Below, piece after piece: positions 12,701 to 25,300 of a stretch of 64,000 bases of DNA. The notes under the pieces are model-generated. The model worked only from the letters and a program-made list of their open reading frames with translations, made no database searches and was not told where the DNA came from. Positions within the stretch are counted from its first letter, which is position 1; the number at the start of each line of letters is the position of its first letter. The position numbers and the translations under genes are program-made. The stretch comes from Plasmodium malariae (lineage: Eukaryota > Apicomplexa > Aconoidasida > Haemosporida > Plasmodiidae), in contig NC_041788.1 in assembly GCF_900090045.1 (NCBI RefSeq), positions 1,302,001 through 1,366,000 on the forward strand, in the 5' to 3' direction.

Positions 12701-13913
12701 CATTTTTTTGGATTCCCTTAATATTTGAAGTACTCTGAACTTTAGTATTATTAACTGGAGAATTATGACGTTTAATATCCCTCTCTTTACTCTCTTTAGT
12801 AAGATCAATATTTATATCATACTTGTCTTTGAAGATATCAGTCTTCCTTGTTTCGTTAATTATATGCTCATTTTTATCCCTCTCCTCACGAATGGTATTT
12901 ACAGTGCTATTGCTACTAGTATTAACATTGCTGTTGTTAATTCTATCGTTATTGCTATCATTAACACCGCTTTCAGTAATATCTGAATTTTTATTAGTAT
13001 CATTTACATTAGCATTACTGTTGCTACCTCCTCCTCCTTGTTGTTCACTATTAGCGGATCCTGGAGCTACTTTTCTATAGCTTTCTCCCATGTTTTTATC
13101 ATCTGATTTTGATTTTGCTTTTAATTCGACAAAAGACAATGCACTACTGTTTTTTGTGTATATAACATTTCCCTCGTCTTTTATTTTCCTACATGCCATA
13201 TTGTATTTACACAATGTTTCATTTGATATGTGAGATCCAAAATAGTGATCACTTGCTTTATTATATTTGGATTTATTTTTTTCTTTTAATTTTGACTGCT
13301 TCTCATGTACATTATAAAATTTGCTCCATGTGCTATTTTTGTTTTCATTTGTGGAATTGTTGTACCTTTTGTCATTTTTCTCTATGAAGCTGTAATGTTG
13401 AGGAGAATAAAAATTGATATTATGTATGCCCACTTCTGAGTTATTTCGATATTTTGCTAGATAAAAATGAGGATAAAAATTTTTATATTTGTTACTATTA
13501 GTGAAATATTTTGATAACCATGTATAAATAAAAGCATATTTAATTATACCCTTATTCTGCAATTCTAAATGCACCGGATTATATTTATTTAGATAGAAAT
13601 ATATATCATTCTCATTTACAATACCATTCTCATTCATTAAAATCTCCATCTCAAAATTGTTACTCATAATTTGAATATCTCTAGAATATATGGAATCATA
13701 AGTGAAGATATCTTTATCTTCTGTTTCAAATATTATAACCTCTTGACTTTCTTCTGATTCAATTATATTATCCCTTAATAAATTATACATAATGAATCGA
13801 TCTTCGACCTTTTTGACTACAAAGGAATGGAGAAAAAAAAAGAAAAACGAATTTGACATAAATAAAAGTATGGGAAAACACATGTAGACATACACATGCA
13901 GACGTAAGAACAT
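6742..13913 (-). CDS. Very large protein with a degenerate protein-kinase domain (predicted pseudokinase)
   Basis: Two exons: 13913-7542 and 7227-6742, joined in phase 0 at GAG|GTATTT and CTCAG|AGC, giving about 2285 residues. Residues 150-700 are low-complexity (Asn, Ser, Lys, Glu). A kinase-like C-lobe lies at about 960-1130. HRNIKADN at 991-998 replaces the catalytic Asp of HRD by Asn. DFN at 1017-1019 replaces DFG. YSSPEKL (subdomain VIII) and SDVFSLGLSL (subdomain IX) are well kept. I see no glycine loop. The remaining 1100 residues are well ordered but not recognised. The 5' end is uncertain. The first ATG gives a hydrophobic, signal-like leader, but a good acceptor (T-rich, then TTTGTAG) at 13817/13818 suggests that the coding exon may begin at 13816 with an upstream exon not found; an internal ATG at 13790 is another option. 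Confidence 0.75.
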
Positions 13914-14370
13914 ATGTTTATTCCGCTTTTATAGAAGGTTTCACAAAACATTTAAAAGAACTTAATAGAGGTAAATACTCTGAAGGTGTGCAAGTAATTT
14001 TTTCTTTTTTTTTTTAATATGCTAATAATAGTTTTGTAAAACTAACAATTTTATTTATTAATAACTTTCAACACTTTCAACAAATGTCCAACGATATTTA
14101 ATTGTACTTTAAAATGCATTATAGATAGAAGCATAAGCAAAATACCTTGTATATTTTAGTATTTTAAGTATAATACACAGTTTTTATAAAAATCAAAAAA
14201 AGGAGGAAAAAAAAATTAGAATAATTATTGTGTACTTAAGAAATTAGGATAAAATATGAGATAACATATTTCATGCATTTTTATTTTTTGTAGTATGTAT
14301 TACATATTTGTTATTTTATTCTGTTCTATTTTATTATTTATTATTTTTATTTTTTATTTTTGTAGCTGTA
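13914..14370. other. Intergenic region between tandem minus-strand genes
   Basis: Promoter and 5' leader of the kinase-like gene. It could hide a short first exon of that gene, but I found no ATG exon with the required phase. Confidence 0.55.
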
Positions 14371-15609
14371 CTAACAATTTTTTTCCAGGTCACATAGAAC
14401 ACTATAACCTCTTTCCATTCTTTGGGACACATACTTTATTTTATCAAAGGAAATTAAATTCTTAAGGAATTCATCACTTGCCTTCTGTTTAGATATTTCA
14501 GAATAATTCTTTTTTATATTGAAAGTATTGCTAACATATGGATTAATAAATTTAAAATTTATATATTCTAAATATTTCTTTTTAGAACTATAAAATGATT
14601 TTAAATTATTAAAAAAGTTGTCATATGTTAGGTTTAATTTGTTCTTCAATGATTTCCTTAATATTTTAAATTGTTGTAATTCATCTGTGTTAAAAGAAAT
14701 AGTCCCATAATATTTTTCTACTCCTTCATCACATCTTACTGTAATGTTATAATTATTTTTTTGTAGCACTTTCATGTGTGCATTGAACCATTTTTCTGTT
14801 TGATTAATATTGTCTTTTAGAGAATTCCTTATAACAGCAAAAGTTGCTACATAAATTATCTTGTTATTATAAAATTGAAATTTTGCTTCATATAACTCTT
14901 TCTGATTATCATTATAAAACGATTTAACATACACTAATTTTAATTTTCCTTTAATATAGGAAAACCTTTTTATATCCTCAATGGATGTATATATAATAGG
15001 TATTTTTTTTTTTTTTTTAATTTTTTCATTATGTTTTTTTTCCTCTTTAGAAGGTTCTTTAATTCCGATTTTTCCCTTCAAGTTTTTCCTTTCGTCTGAA
15101 AATGGGTTAGTGTTAGTTCTTTTTAAATAACTCGTTTTCGTTATTTTTTCATTATAACTAGTACTACTATTATCATATGCACTATTATCATAAGCATTAT
15201 CATTATCAGCACTATCATCATTACGACTATCAACATCACTACTATCAACATCACTACTATCAATATCACTACTATCAATATCACTACTATCAATATCACT
15301 TCTCTCAATATCACTACTATCAATATCACTACTATAAATATAACTACTCTCTTCATCACTACCTGCGACATTATGATCCTCATGGTCTACAGAAAAAAAG
15401 GTTGTTTCATCGTGCCCAGATGTATTCCTTCTACTTGTCTCACTTGTTTTCCCCTCCTCATTATTAATATTTGTATTTTTAATACTTTTAATTTTTAAAG
15501 AATGTATAAAGAAAGAAAAATCACAGTTTTTTTTTTTTATATATTTGTTTAAAATAAAGATAACAGCATTAAAAATGAAAAGTCTCTTTATAAAAGAAGT
15601 AAATTTCAT
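14371..15609 (-). CDS. Putative secreted repeat-containing Plasmodium protein
   Basis: Single exon, 412 residues from the ATG at 15609; an upstream in-frame ATG at 15624 adds MPLHI. The N terminus, MKFTSFIKRLFIFNAVIFIL, looks like a signal peptide. Residues about 80-130 carry a run of 5-residue repeats of the type SSDID, encoded by a 15-bp tandem repeat at 15226-15360. A Lys-rich linker follows. The C-terminal 200 residues (about 205-412) form a predicted ordered domain with beta-like stretches such as KLVYVKSF and KIIYVATFAVI, and end in EKNC. I do not recognise the domain. No transmembrane segment follows the leader. It is probably secreted or parasitophorous, by inference from the leader only. 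Confidence 0.75.
   Translation of the reverse strand: MKFTSFIKRLFIFNAVIFILNKYIKKKNCDFSFFIHSLKIKSIKNTNINNEEGKTSETSRRNTSGHDETTFFSVDHEDHNVAGSDEESSYIYSSDIDSSDIERSDIDSSDIDSSDIDSSDVDSSDVDSRNDDSADNDNAYDNSAYDNSSTSYNEKITKTSYLKRTNTNPFSDERKNLKGKIGIKEPSKEEKKHNEKIKKKKKIPIIYTSIEDIKRFSYIKGKLKLVYVKSFYNDNQKELYEAKFQFYNNKIIYVATFAVIRNSLKDNINQTEKWFNAHMKVLQKNNYNITVRCDEGVEKYYGTISFNTDELQQFKILRKSLKNKLNLTYDNFFNNLKSFYSSKKKYLEYINFKFINPYVSNTFNIKKNYSEISKQKASDEFLKNLISFDKIKYVSQRMERGYSVLCDLEKNC
15226..15360. repeat. 15-bp tandem repeat coding SSDID units
   Basis: Nine consecutive 15-bp units, consensus ACTATCAATATCACT on the + strand, lying in frame in the secreted protein. The reverse frame also stays open through it. Confidence 0.95.
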
Positions 15610-16540
15610 TATGTGTAAAGGCACAAAATTAAAACGAAACTATATTATTATATAATCACACAAGTTGTATTTCTACTCCTAAATAAGTATCATCCTTAGT
15701 ATTCTATTTACGAAGAAATGCAGAGATAATTGTCTATCAACGTGTTAATCCGTCTATCTTTCCATATATATATATATATATATGCACATAAAGGTAAACG
15801 AAAACTGAGCAAATTTTTTGCAGCACACGTATCGTTACGGTACTATGTGCAGCATTTCCTTAACCAACATTTTATCTTTAAATATTCGAATAGTTCATTT
15901 TTATTATTATTATTTTTTTTTTTTACTGCGGTATATTCAGTGAATATTTCGTTTATTTACAAAAAAAAACTAAATTTATTTCATTGTATATTATGTATAC
16001 ATATAATTTTAGGACATTATCAGATAAAAAGAAATAAAGGAGAAATAATGAAGAAGGATATATCTATCCAATATTCTGTGCATACGAAAATACATATATA
16101 TATATCAAAATTTAATGGGTCTATACGTATATATTTTTATTGTGCACAAAATTGCACCTTCGATTACGTATTCTTTCTCTTTTTGGAAGTATTTTTGAAT
16201 ATATTCCTTTTATAAATGAATACGTCTTTTTTCTTTTTTTTTTTTCTTTTTTTTTAAATTCAATTATTACTTTGATTCCTCGTGAAATGTAACAAATTTT
16301 AATTAAAAAAATGTGCCCTAAATTATCAAATGCTCTCTATTAGTTAATTATATGATATAGCAATATTCGTATTTTTGGTTAGATTGGGCTCATTGAAAAA
16401 AGAAAAAACAGTCAATTATACATTTTAAAATTAAAAAATTGAAAATTTAAAAGGTTCCAAAGCTTTGGGTGTACCACTTACCTTTTTTATATATATTGTT
16501 TTCATTTTCAAAAAAAACAAGACAGGAGTAATCACTTTAG

Positions 16541-16575
<35 letters not shown>

Positions 16576-17929
16576 AGAGAAATAGATAGGGAGAGAAAGA
16601 TTCAAGCGTACATACTTATATATAAAAAAAAAATTAATTATATACTCAACACGGTTATTAAAGTGCGCATAAAACTATATGAATATATGGGTATATGCCC
16701 TAAAAGTCTTATATTTTATGTATCACTCTTTTAGATTTCAAATACAAATAATAATACGTGTGAACTACAAAATTAAAGGATTTGTTATGTAACATCTAAG
16801 ATACGAGCGTTGAAGAAATTTATTCTTCAAGTTTTTTCAGAAAAATGTAATCATAACGATATTTTGACCTTTCAGACATAACTGTAATAGATTTTATATT
16901 CTTTTTTTTTCCTTTGCCTTTTCGTGTGTTAAATGTTTTAGTAAATATTCTTTTAAAAAAACATCAAAATTAAAAGAAAATAGCTAAACTTAAGTATGTC
17001 ATAAAAAATTGTTTAAATTTTATTTTAAAACAGTGGTCACCCATTAACAGTAAAATAATAAAGTTTAAGCATATTGCGTACCAATAATACATTTGATCCG
17101 GAAAACAATTATAAAAAAATATTTTTCATTTTGGGTAAAACGTATTGGATATTAAGAATATTTTCTTAGAAGGAAAACTCAAGTCAAATACAGCAAAGTT
17201 GGTAATTTATTTTTCACGTTTTTACAATGATATTTATATTTAATTTTAGATTCGTTCTCTATTCAAGCGAAAAAAAAAAAAATATATCTAACATTTTACT
17301 TATATATATATATAAACATATCATTTAAGCTTAAGGAAATAAAATTTTACATCTAAAATCGTCTAAATAACACAAAAAGAATTTGAAGTTAAAAGGCATT
17401 AAAACAGATTAGGTTCAAAAATATGAAAAGAAGATAACTCAAAAATTTAAAAAGGGTATAAGCTAAAATACGTAAAAAGAGTTCAATCTCAAAAATATAA
17501 AAAGTATTTAAGCTTAAAGATGTAAAAATTCAAAAATAAAAATTATAATTCGTATTCATATCGTTGTAATGGCACACTTAATAAAATGGTTGTTGATACT
17601 GCAAAATTATTTTAATACAAATAAGTAACCTCTTTAGTACTTTATTTTAAAATATCGTTTTTTTATTTTATTTTATTTATAAGAATAACTGCTTTTATGT
17701 AATATATATTTTACATTTCGTTTTTTTTCTTTTTCCTCGTTCTATTGTTATTTTATTTATTTTATTTTTTTTTTTGTATAATTTTATTCGATAATCTAAT
17801 TGTTAGGAGTATTACTTTTAACTTTAACTATGTTTTTACATAGAGTTTTTTTTCTATTTTAAAAATATTCCCCAATATTTCTTTTTTTGATGTTAATTCC
17901 TCTTTATTCATTACTTAAGCGTTTATAAA

Positions 17930-18140
17930 TAAATATATAATGTATTGTAAATATATAATGTATAAATTAATATAGAATTTATTTAAAAATATATAATGTA
18001 CAGAAGAATACATACTGTATTTATAAATACATAATATACATATAAATATATAATGTTATATGAATATATGATGTTTATATGAATATATAATGTATATATA
18101 AAATATATTCTGTAAATGGATAATACAAACATATGATGTG
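17930..18140. repeat. Degenerate AATATATAATGTA-type repeats
   Basis: Repeated imperfect copies of AAATATATAATGTA at irregular spacing of about 20-35 bp, upstream of the small zinc-finger gene. Confidence 0.7.
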
Positions 18141-18300
18141 CATATATATTTATTCATAGATAACTAATGTTTACATGATATTTTTAAGTATGAAAAATAA
18201 TAGCACACCCTTTATGTGAAATATTTTTGGCTCATATAAAAATTTTTAAAATTTTTTATTTACACATAATAAAAGAATATAAAATATTTTTCCAGTAGTT

Positions 18301-18386
18301 ATATATATAAATATATATATATATTATATATATATTATATATATTATATATATTATATATATTATATATATTATATATATATATAT
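18301..18386. repeat. TATATATATTA tandem array
   Basis: Tandem copies of an 11-bp unit made only of A and T (TATATATATTA), ending about 100 bp upstream of the zinc-finger gene ATG. Confidence 0.9.
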
Positions 18387-18481
18387 TTTTTCTTTTTTTC
18401 CTTAACTGTTTTAAATATTGCTATTTAAACATCTGATTTTCTTGCCTTACACCAAAGGAAGCGCTTGTTAAAAATAATAAA

Positions 18482-19039
18482 ATGGGTAAAGGAAGCAATG
18501 CATGTGTAGGTTTTAAAAAGAGAACTAAAATAACAGTAATATAAAAAATTTGTTAAACTAGTACTAATGATTTCTTTTTTTTTATGTACAAATTCAAATA
18601 GAAAAGAAACCAAGCAAGGGAGAGGAAAAACGTTGAAGTAAAAGCGGGGAAATCTCAACTAAAAGCGAATAAAGAAGCACTGAACGTTATTTGCAAAGTA
18701 AACAAAGAAAAAAATACATAAAAGTTGAGCAGTGTATGCATTTTTGTGTATAGCAAAACCAGTTAGAAATTAAACTTTTATGTACATTTCACATGATAAA
18801 TTTTTTTTTTTTTTTTCAAGTGATCATATTTATGCATACATGATATTAAACAGTATGAATACATTTCAATTTCTTCAAACAATTTTGCTTTATATTTATT
18901 TATATTTTACTTTTTCCTTAAGGTGTGTTATACTGTATTTATGCAGACGCAGAGTATTGCACAGCTAGCCGAGCATGCCCAAAATAAACATAATAAAGAC
19001 GTTAAGGAATGTTTTCCTGATAAATTTCTAAGTTTATAA
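18482..19039 (+). CDS. Small C2H2 zinc-finger protein of the At2g23090 (SERF-like/zf) family
   Basis: Three short exons, 18482-18505, 18602-18697 and 18923-19039, all joined in phase 0, encode 78 residues. The product starts MGKGSNAC, continues KRNQARERKN and KSQLKANKEALNVICKVC, and ends with EHAQNKH and ECFPDKFLSL. This follows closely the plant and animal family that includes Arabidopsis At2g23090, itself about 78 residues: a basic SERF/4F5-like N terminus, GSQL.ANKKA, CKVC, EHA..KH and a final CFP motif. The zinc ligands are the two Cys of CKVC (residues about 39 and 42) and the two His of EHAQNKH. The molecular role of the family is unknown. Donors are TGT|GTAGGT and AAA|GTAAAC; acceptors are AAATAG and CTTAAG. 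No open frame above 60 residues marks it, so it is easy to miss. Confidence 0.88.
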
Positions 19040-19306
19040 TATGTGCATGATTCTTAAACGTGCTTATTTTATACTTTTCTACGTCATCTTGCATTTTTAC
19101 GTTACTACGTAATTTCTTTTTTTCTTTTTTTTTTTTTTGTAATTATTATATTATATAAAGCATTTTTTAAAGTATATAAAAAAGTTATATATATATATAT
19201 ACATGCATACAAGCATACATACATATATCAAGCAAAAATAAGAAAAAACACAAAAGAAAAGGATTACATAGCAATGTTAAATAACTGGTTTGTTTTGTTT
19301 TTCTTC

Positions 19307-22300
19307 TTAAATCGAAATTTTCAAAGAATATAATAATGTGTAAATGTCTGAAAAAAAGTTATTATTTTTCAAGTATGTACTATTCAGTATACTTAACAGA
19401 AGTTCCATAGTTTTCAATAAAAACGGGTTGATTTCATATCTTGTTAATTTAAACGTATTATAAATGAATGTTGTTTTAGTTTTAATAATATTTATTTCAT
19501 CATAGAAATAACTGTTGTAATAGAGAACTATATTTTTTTGAAAAAAAATATACAAATTGATTAGGAGGATAATTATTTTATTAAATAAATTACTTAAGCA
19601 AATAAGGATATTAGAATCAAACAAATCCAGTTTTTTCTCAGAATGTAATAAAAGTAAGTAATCATTTAAACTTCTCTTAATGTCTGATATGGTATGCATT
19701 CTTAATGCTGATAAAAAAACTGTTATATACTGTTGTTCATCACTGTTTACAGAATTATAGTCTTTAGAATTGTACATTTTATTTCTTAAATTGCTAATTA
19801 TCTTTTTCCATGTACGTCTATAGTTTAATAAATATATATCATGATTAGACAAATTTATTTCATACTTTGATATATTTGCAATTATACTGTCAAATACTAA
19901 ATCGTTCACAGTTTTCTCCTTTTTTTCGAAGCTTAGCGTATCAATGAATACGTAAAAATCAATAACATCAGTTTTGCACTGCTTGTTTTTCGCATGGAAT
20001 TTTGCTTCATTAATTCCACTGCTATTACTACTACAGTTGTTATTGTTACTGCTTCTATTTATATTACTTCCGCTAATACCATTACTACTTCTATTTCTAT
20101 TACTTCCTCTAATAACATCAATGTTTCCAATACTGTTATCAACTTCCTCAAAATGTCCGTGAACTATTCTATTATCAGAACCTCTCCCCCTATGATGCCC
20201 AATCGGACTGCTATTGAACTGCATATTGCTAACATCATGTAGGTATTTCATGCAACAGGCACCTTTTTGTGTGCTCATAATTATGTTATATAAATAATAA
20301 AACAAAAATAAATGATTTAGCAGTATATTGTTAATATACAAATTGTATTTTTCTTGGTCAAATAATTTTATGGGATTGTAATAGAAACTATTCTTAATAC
20401 AGCCTTTTGTTTGATATATGCAAAAAGTTAAAATGTATAAGGATATGTTACTATAAAATTTTGAAATATAATAGATAAAAAATTCACAGCACATCATATC
20501 CTTCATATATTTTGAAATATTTACCAAATTCTTATTCATAAAATCTAATACTACAATTTTCGTTTTATATCTTATTAACTCATTTTCATCATTTAACATG
20601 AATATTATGCAGCTATATAATACTATAAAAAAACTGGTAAATAAATTGTACTTTCTAACATGTTTTAGTGGATTTTTTATATAAATAATATCGACAGTGA
20701 TGTTTTGTTTTATTATTTTATTATATACTATTTTTTGTATATATTTGTTTAAATCATTTTTATACCACTTTGAATATTTTTTATGCACATTAGTTATATA
20801 AATTTTTGTACACGAATCAATGCTAATATTGTTGCATTCTTCTTTATCTTCATTACACATATAATTATTAGTAACCATCTGATAGTTGTATCTAGAAGTA
20901 CAATTATTATTATTCGCAAAATATGTCATATCAAAACGTTCTCTCTTATTTTCTATTTTTTCTATGTCCTCCATTTTCATATTTAACAAGCCATTTTTTG
21001 CCGAATAATATTTTACGAAAATTTCCTTTTTGCTTAGAGATTCTTTATATTTTCTATGGTTATTTTCTACATGGCTACTCATTTTACTCATTTCTTTTTC
21101 TTCCTTTTCTAACTCGTCGTAATTATATTCTACAACACCGTAATTTAGAAAGGCTTTTATAAAATATTTCGTATATGTAACTGAATTTTTATTATATAAC
21201 AATGAAAAAAAATTCATAAATATAAGAAAATAAAAATACACAAAATTATAAATATATGTATTCAAGTTACTACCAGAAGTTAACAGTAATGATAACCTAT
21301 TTTTTCTTTCTTGTTCAATATAATCAAATATATTTTTAAAGAAAATGCCTCTAGGTAAACATCTAGTAATTACTCCTTTTTCTCTATCCTCTTTTTTAAC
21401 ACTAGTAAAAAATTTTACGCACATAAGATAACTATATGAAATAATATACTTGTCTAGGTAATTCTTCCCTACATTCTTTAAATAATATTGTTTCATCGTT
21501 TCAAATAAAAACAAATTTTCTAAAGATATATATTTTATAACCGTTAATATAATGCTAAAGCAGTATTTCTTTATGTTTATATTATCATCGTACATATAAA
21601 TAATTTCAAACAGTAATAAATAAAGATATATATATGTATATTCATCCACTGATTGCCCAATATCACCGGAATCATCCTGATTCCTATCTTCATTATATAC
21701 ATGTTTCATTACTCGATTACATATTCCCTTTTTGGTAATAAATATGGATTCCTTTTTATTATAGTTGGTAAAAAACTTAAAAGAATTATAATCTGAAAAT
21801 TTATTTAATTCGTTTTCCTTTATTTGAAATTCCTTTTTATCTCTTTTTTTTATATTTAATAACCAATTATACAATAACGATTCTATATAATTTTCATTAT
21901 TAATAGACAAATATATGTCTAATATAGATACAAAATTATTAACAGTTTTGGTAATTTTCATCAGAAACTCATTGATTAATACAGGTATATACATGTCATT
22001 ATCATATAAACTTATTTTATTAAATAACAGAACTACCACATTTTTGTTTATTGTAATTGGAATTTTACTATACAGAATGTTTAAAATTTGTAGAATTAAT
22101 AACATTACTGAATATGCATTACTTTTTATAAATATAGATAAAAATTGAAAAAACATTTTTCTGAATTTTCTTTTATTTTCATCTATTAAAATGGTTGTTT
22201 CCTTTCTCCTAACGAATTCAATAAATAAAAGCAAATAGCAATTTTTCTTTTTTTTTCTAACTGCATTTATTACAACTTTATTCAAAAAATTAAAAATCAA

Positions 22301-25300
22301 ATTTTCCTTCTTCAACTTTAGGTAGATGTGTAAGTAAACGTTGGTGATTATTCTGCAAATAAGAACTTGAACAAAATAGTTACCAAATGTTAGTAATTTT
22401 TTGAAATATTTTAAAAATATGAAATATATACTTACATTACTTATATTGTCAACAAAGTTATAATTTGTTTTATAACTCGCTGTAGCGTTATCGGAACTAA
22501 TCTCCTTTTTATTGTACCCCTCTTCATTATTTGTTTCTATTTCCGCCTTCCAACAATTATTTACGATATAATTTGTTCGTTTTTCTAAAATTTTGTACAT
22601 ATTACAAGTAGTCGACAAATCTCCCTTATTACTGTAGAGTAAGAAATAATCGTCATTGTTAAAAATTATAATATTTGACAAAAATATTAATATTGGTATA
22701 AATTCAGCATAAAAATGGGAGTAATCAAAAAAGGATTCAAATTTGTATTTACTACAAAATTCATTATTTAAAGATGTACACTTCTTCATAAACACATTTA
22801 GAAATATATTTAATAAATTAACCGAATTTAGTAAATCAAAAAATGTTAAATTTATATTTTTAAATATTCTACTTTTACTTCCTGTACAGAAATAGTACAT
22901 ATTTGATGATACGTGATATGAATAATTCAATTTAGCTAACAATCGTTTTGTCAAAATGTTATATAACGACGTACTAGAACTTTTTAGACAAAAAAATTTA
23001 CTTTTATAATAAATTAATGATATTTTGTATATATCATTAATATATTCATATAATGTTTTATTATCTATAATGGTATATATATGTTTTATAATATTTAAGC
23101 AAATCACTTTTTTATATTTGTTATTACCATTATACAAGTAATTTAGGGTAATTCTAATTATAAAGTTATATATGATATATTGTTCTTTAATTCTATACGA
23201 CTTGGCTAAAGAACTTAAAGCTAAACACATGTTGCTCGACTTTCTTAAAAAATTTCTATTAATTTTTTTATTATCTAAGATGAGCTTATTTAATTTTTCA
23301 TTTATTTCAAACTTCCTTTGATCATGAAAATATTTCGAGCAACTGTCTCCATTAATTACGTTTCCTTTTTCGTCTACTATTCTATAGTTACGATTTATAT
23401 TTTTATTTTTACTTACATTTGTATTTTTATTTTTACTTACATTTGTATTTTTATTTTTACTTACATTTGTATTTTTATTTTTACTTACATTTATATTCAT
23501 ATTTTCCCCTCCTTCATTATTTTCCGTATTAAAATACGAATTACTAAAATTTATAGATAAAAATTCACTTATATCAACGTTGTTCTCATCTTTCGAAGTT
23601 AGTTTTTTATTTAGACTGACAATAATTCTATTCAAAATTTTAAAATTATTACTATTATTGTTTTCACTAATGATACTATAACTATCATTTATAATGTTCT
23701 GTTGTGATTTGTTACTTGTGATATCATTCGTAGAAACTTCCTTCTGTTGCATATTTGCTTCGTTTATATTTACATTTTCCCCAATACATTTTATAGTATT
23801 TTTTTCACTTTTAAAAATATGCAAAATTATATATATATAAAACAAAGGAATTGTTTGCATATCTTCATTAGTTTTTATTACTATAATTTTGCAAACATCG
23901 AGTAAACAATCGGCTAAATATTGCTGACACGCAACATGCTTTGAATATAATAATAAACATAGAAGATTTTGAATTATAAAATGAATTTCTGTCTTGTTAA
24001 AAAAACATATAGATATATTTTTATTTTCACATATAAGAGTTACATTTTCTGCTTCTATATTCTTTTCGCCTTCGTATTTTCTTGTTGAAATTTTATCTAT
24101 TAATATAGATTCTTTATCAGGTGACCATTTGTAACAATTTACACAGTATTTAATATTAAATTTAAAAGAAAAATCAACTATTGATGTAATTAATGTGCAT
24201 ATGTACTTAATAGATAACCATATAATTATGGAGGTTGCTTCCTTTTCATTCTCTTTTTCAAATATTAAGTGCCCTCTGCAGTCATAAAAGAAGTTATTCG
24301 AACTGCTTAGAAATAAGATGTTTAAGTAGTTGAATAAATAGTACAAAATTGTGCATATATGCACTTTTAACAATAGTAAATAGCTGTATGATGCTGAAAC
24401 GTTATTAATTAAAATGTGGACTAGCTTATATTTATCAAAATTTAAATATGTGCTACATTTGCATAAACTTATTTCACAAAAGGATCTAAACAATTCAACA
24501 TTCTCTATCTCCTTATTGAAATTGATGTTATCCTTTAAGTATGACACAAATTCATTTATGTAATACGCTAGTTTGTACATTTCACTATTTTCTATATCCT
24601 TATGCCTCGTCAATTTCACAATGCTTTCCTTTTTTATTTTATTAATAAAATTTTCTAATATATACAAATAAATATTTCTAGACATATTATATTTGCAATT
24701 ATCACTAAGTAAATAATTTATGTAATTCGTTAAATATGTGTTGTTTCCCCTTATATTATTCCCAATATCGCTAAATTTATTTAGATGATTAAAAAAGTTA
24801 CAAGAAAGTACATCTTCCTTCACAAATAATTTCAAACTATGCACATTTATAAATGTCATATTATTACTACTGCTTCCGTTAGTATTCGTATTGTTTAATA
24901 AATTCATTTTATTCTTTTCTGTGATATTACTGTTACAGTTTATTGATATATAACACAATTTTAACAAGAAGGCAGAAAAGGAATGATCAACTTGTCTATG
25001 AGATTTCATTAATGGAATAAATGACTTATTTAAACATTCAAGATTTTGTTTTTTTAACAGAATTATACTTGCTGTTTTAAAAAAAATTTCTTTTGATATT
25101 AAATAGAATTCCTTCCAAGTTGTTTTAACATTAAATAGAAAAAAAAAAAAATTAATATTGTCAAAATATGCAAAATAATCTACTATTGTATTTAATATAT
25201 CAGAACAATAAACAGATACCTCTATGCTCATATCTTTATTTGTGCTTTTAAATAAAATAAAAATTATATTCATTAGATAGTAATTATACAAAAAAATCCC

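Larger units (their letters stand above)
15610..18481. other. Divergent intergenic region with degenerate AT-rich repeats
   Basis: Nearly 2.9 kb between the secreted-protein gene (-) and the zinc-finger gene (+). I find no convincing coding exon. The right half is extremely AT-rich and contains degenerate repeats at about 17380-17545 (CAAAAAT..AAAAAG motifs), about 17930-18140 (AAATATATAATGTA motifs) and an 11-bp TA-rich array at 18301-18386. A short hairpin-forming stretch, TTGAAGAAATTTATTCTTCAA, occurs near 16810. Confidence 0.65.

Noticed and set aside
15226..15360. CRISPR-like array
   Set aside because: Repeats are contiguous 15-bp coding units without spacers in a eukaryotic gene.
15730..16215. 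161-codon open frame on the + strand
   Set aside because: It begins with a non-ATG codon, runs through (TA)n and poly(dT) sequence, and its product is Ile/Phe/Tyr-rich with no domain.
17200..18400. Possible centromere
   Set aside because: The region is AT-rich with repeats, but it lacks the continuous multi-kilobase, about 97% AT core of Plasmodium centromeres; ordinary G/C bases are scattered throughout.
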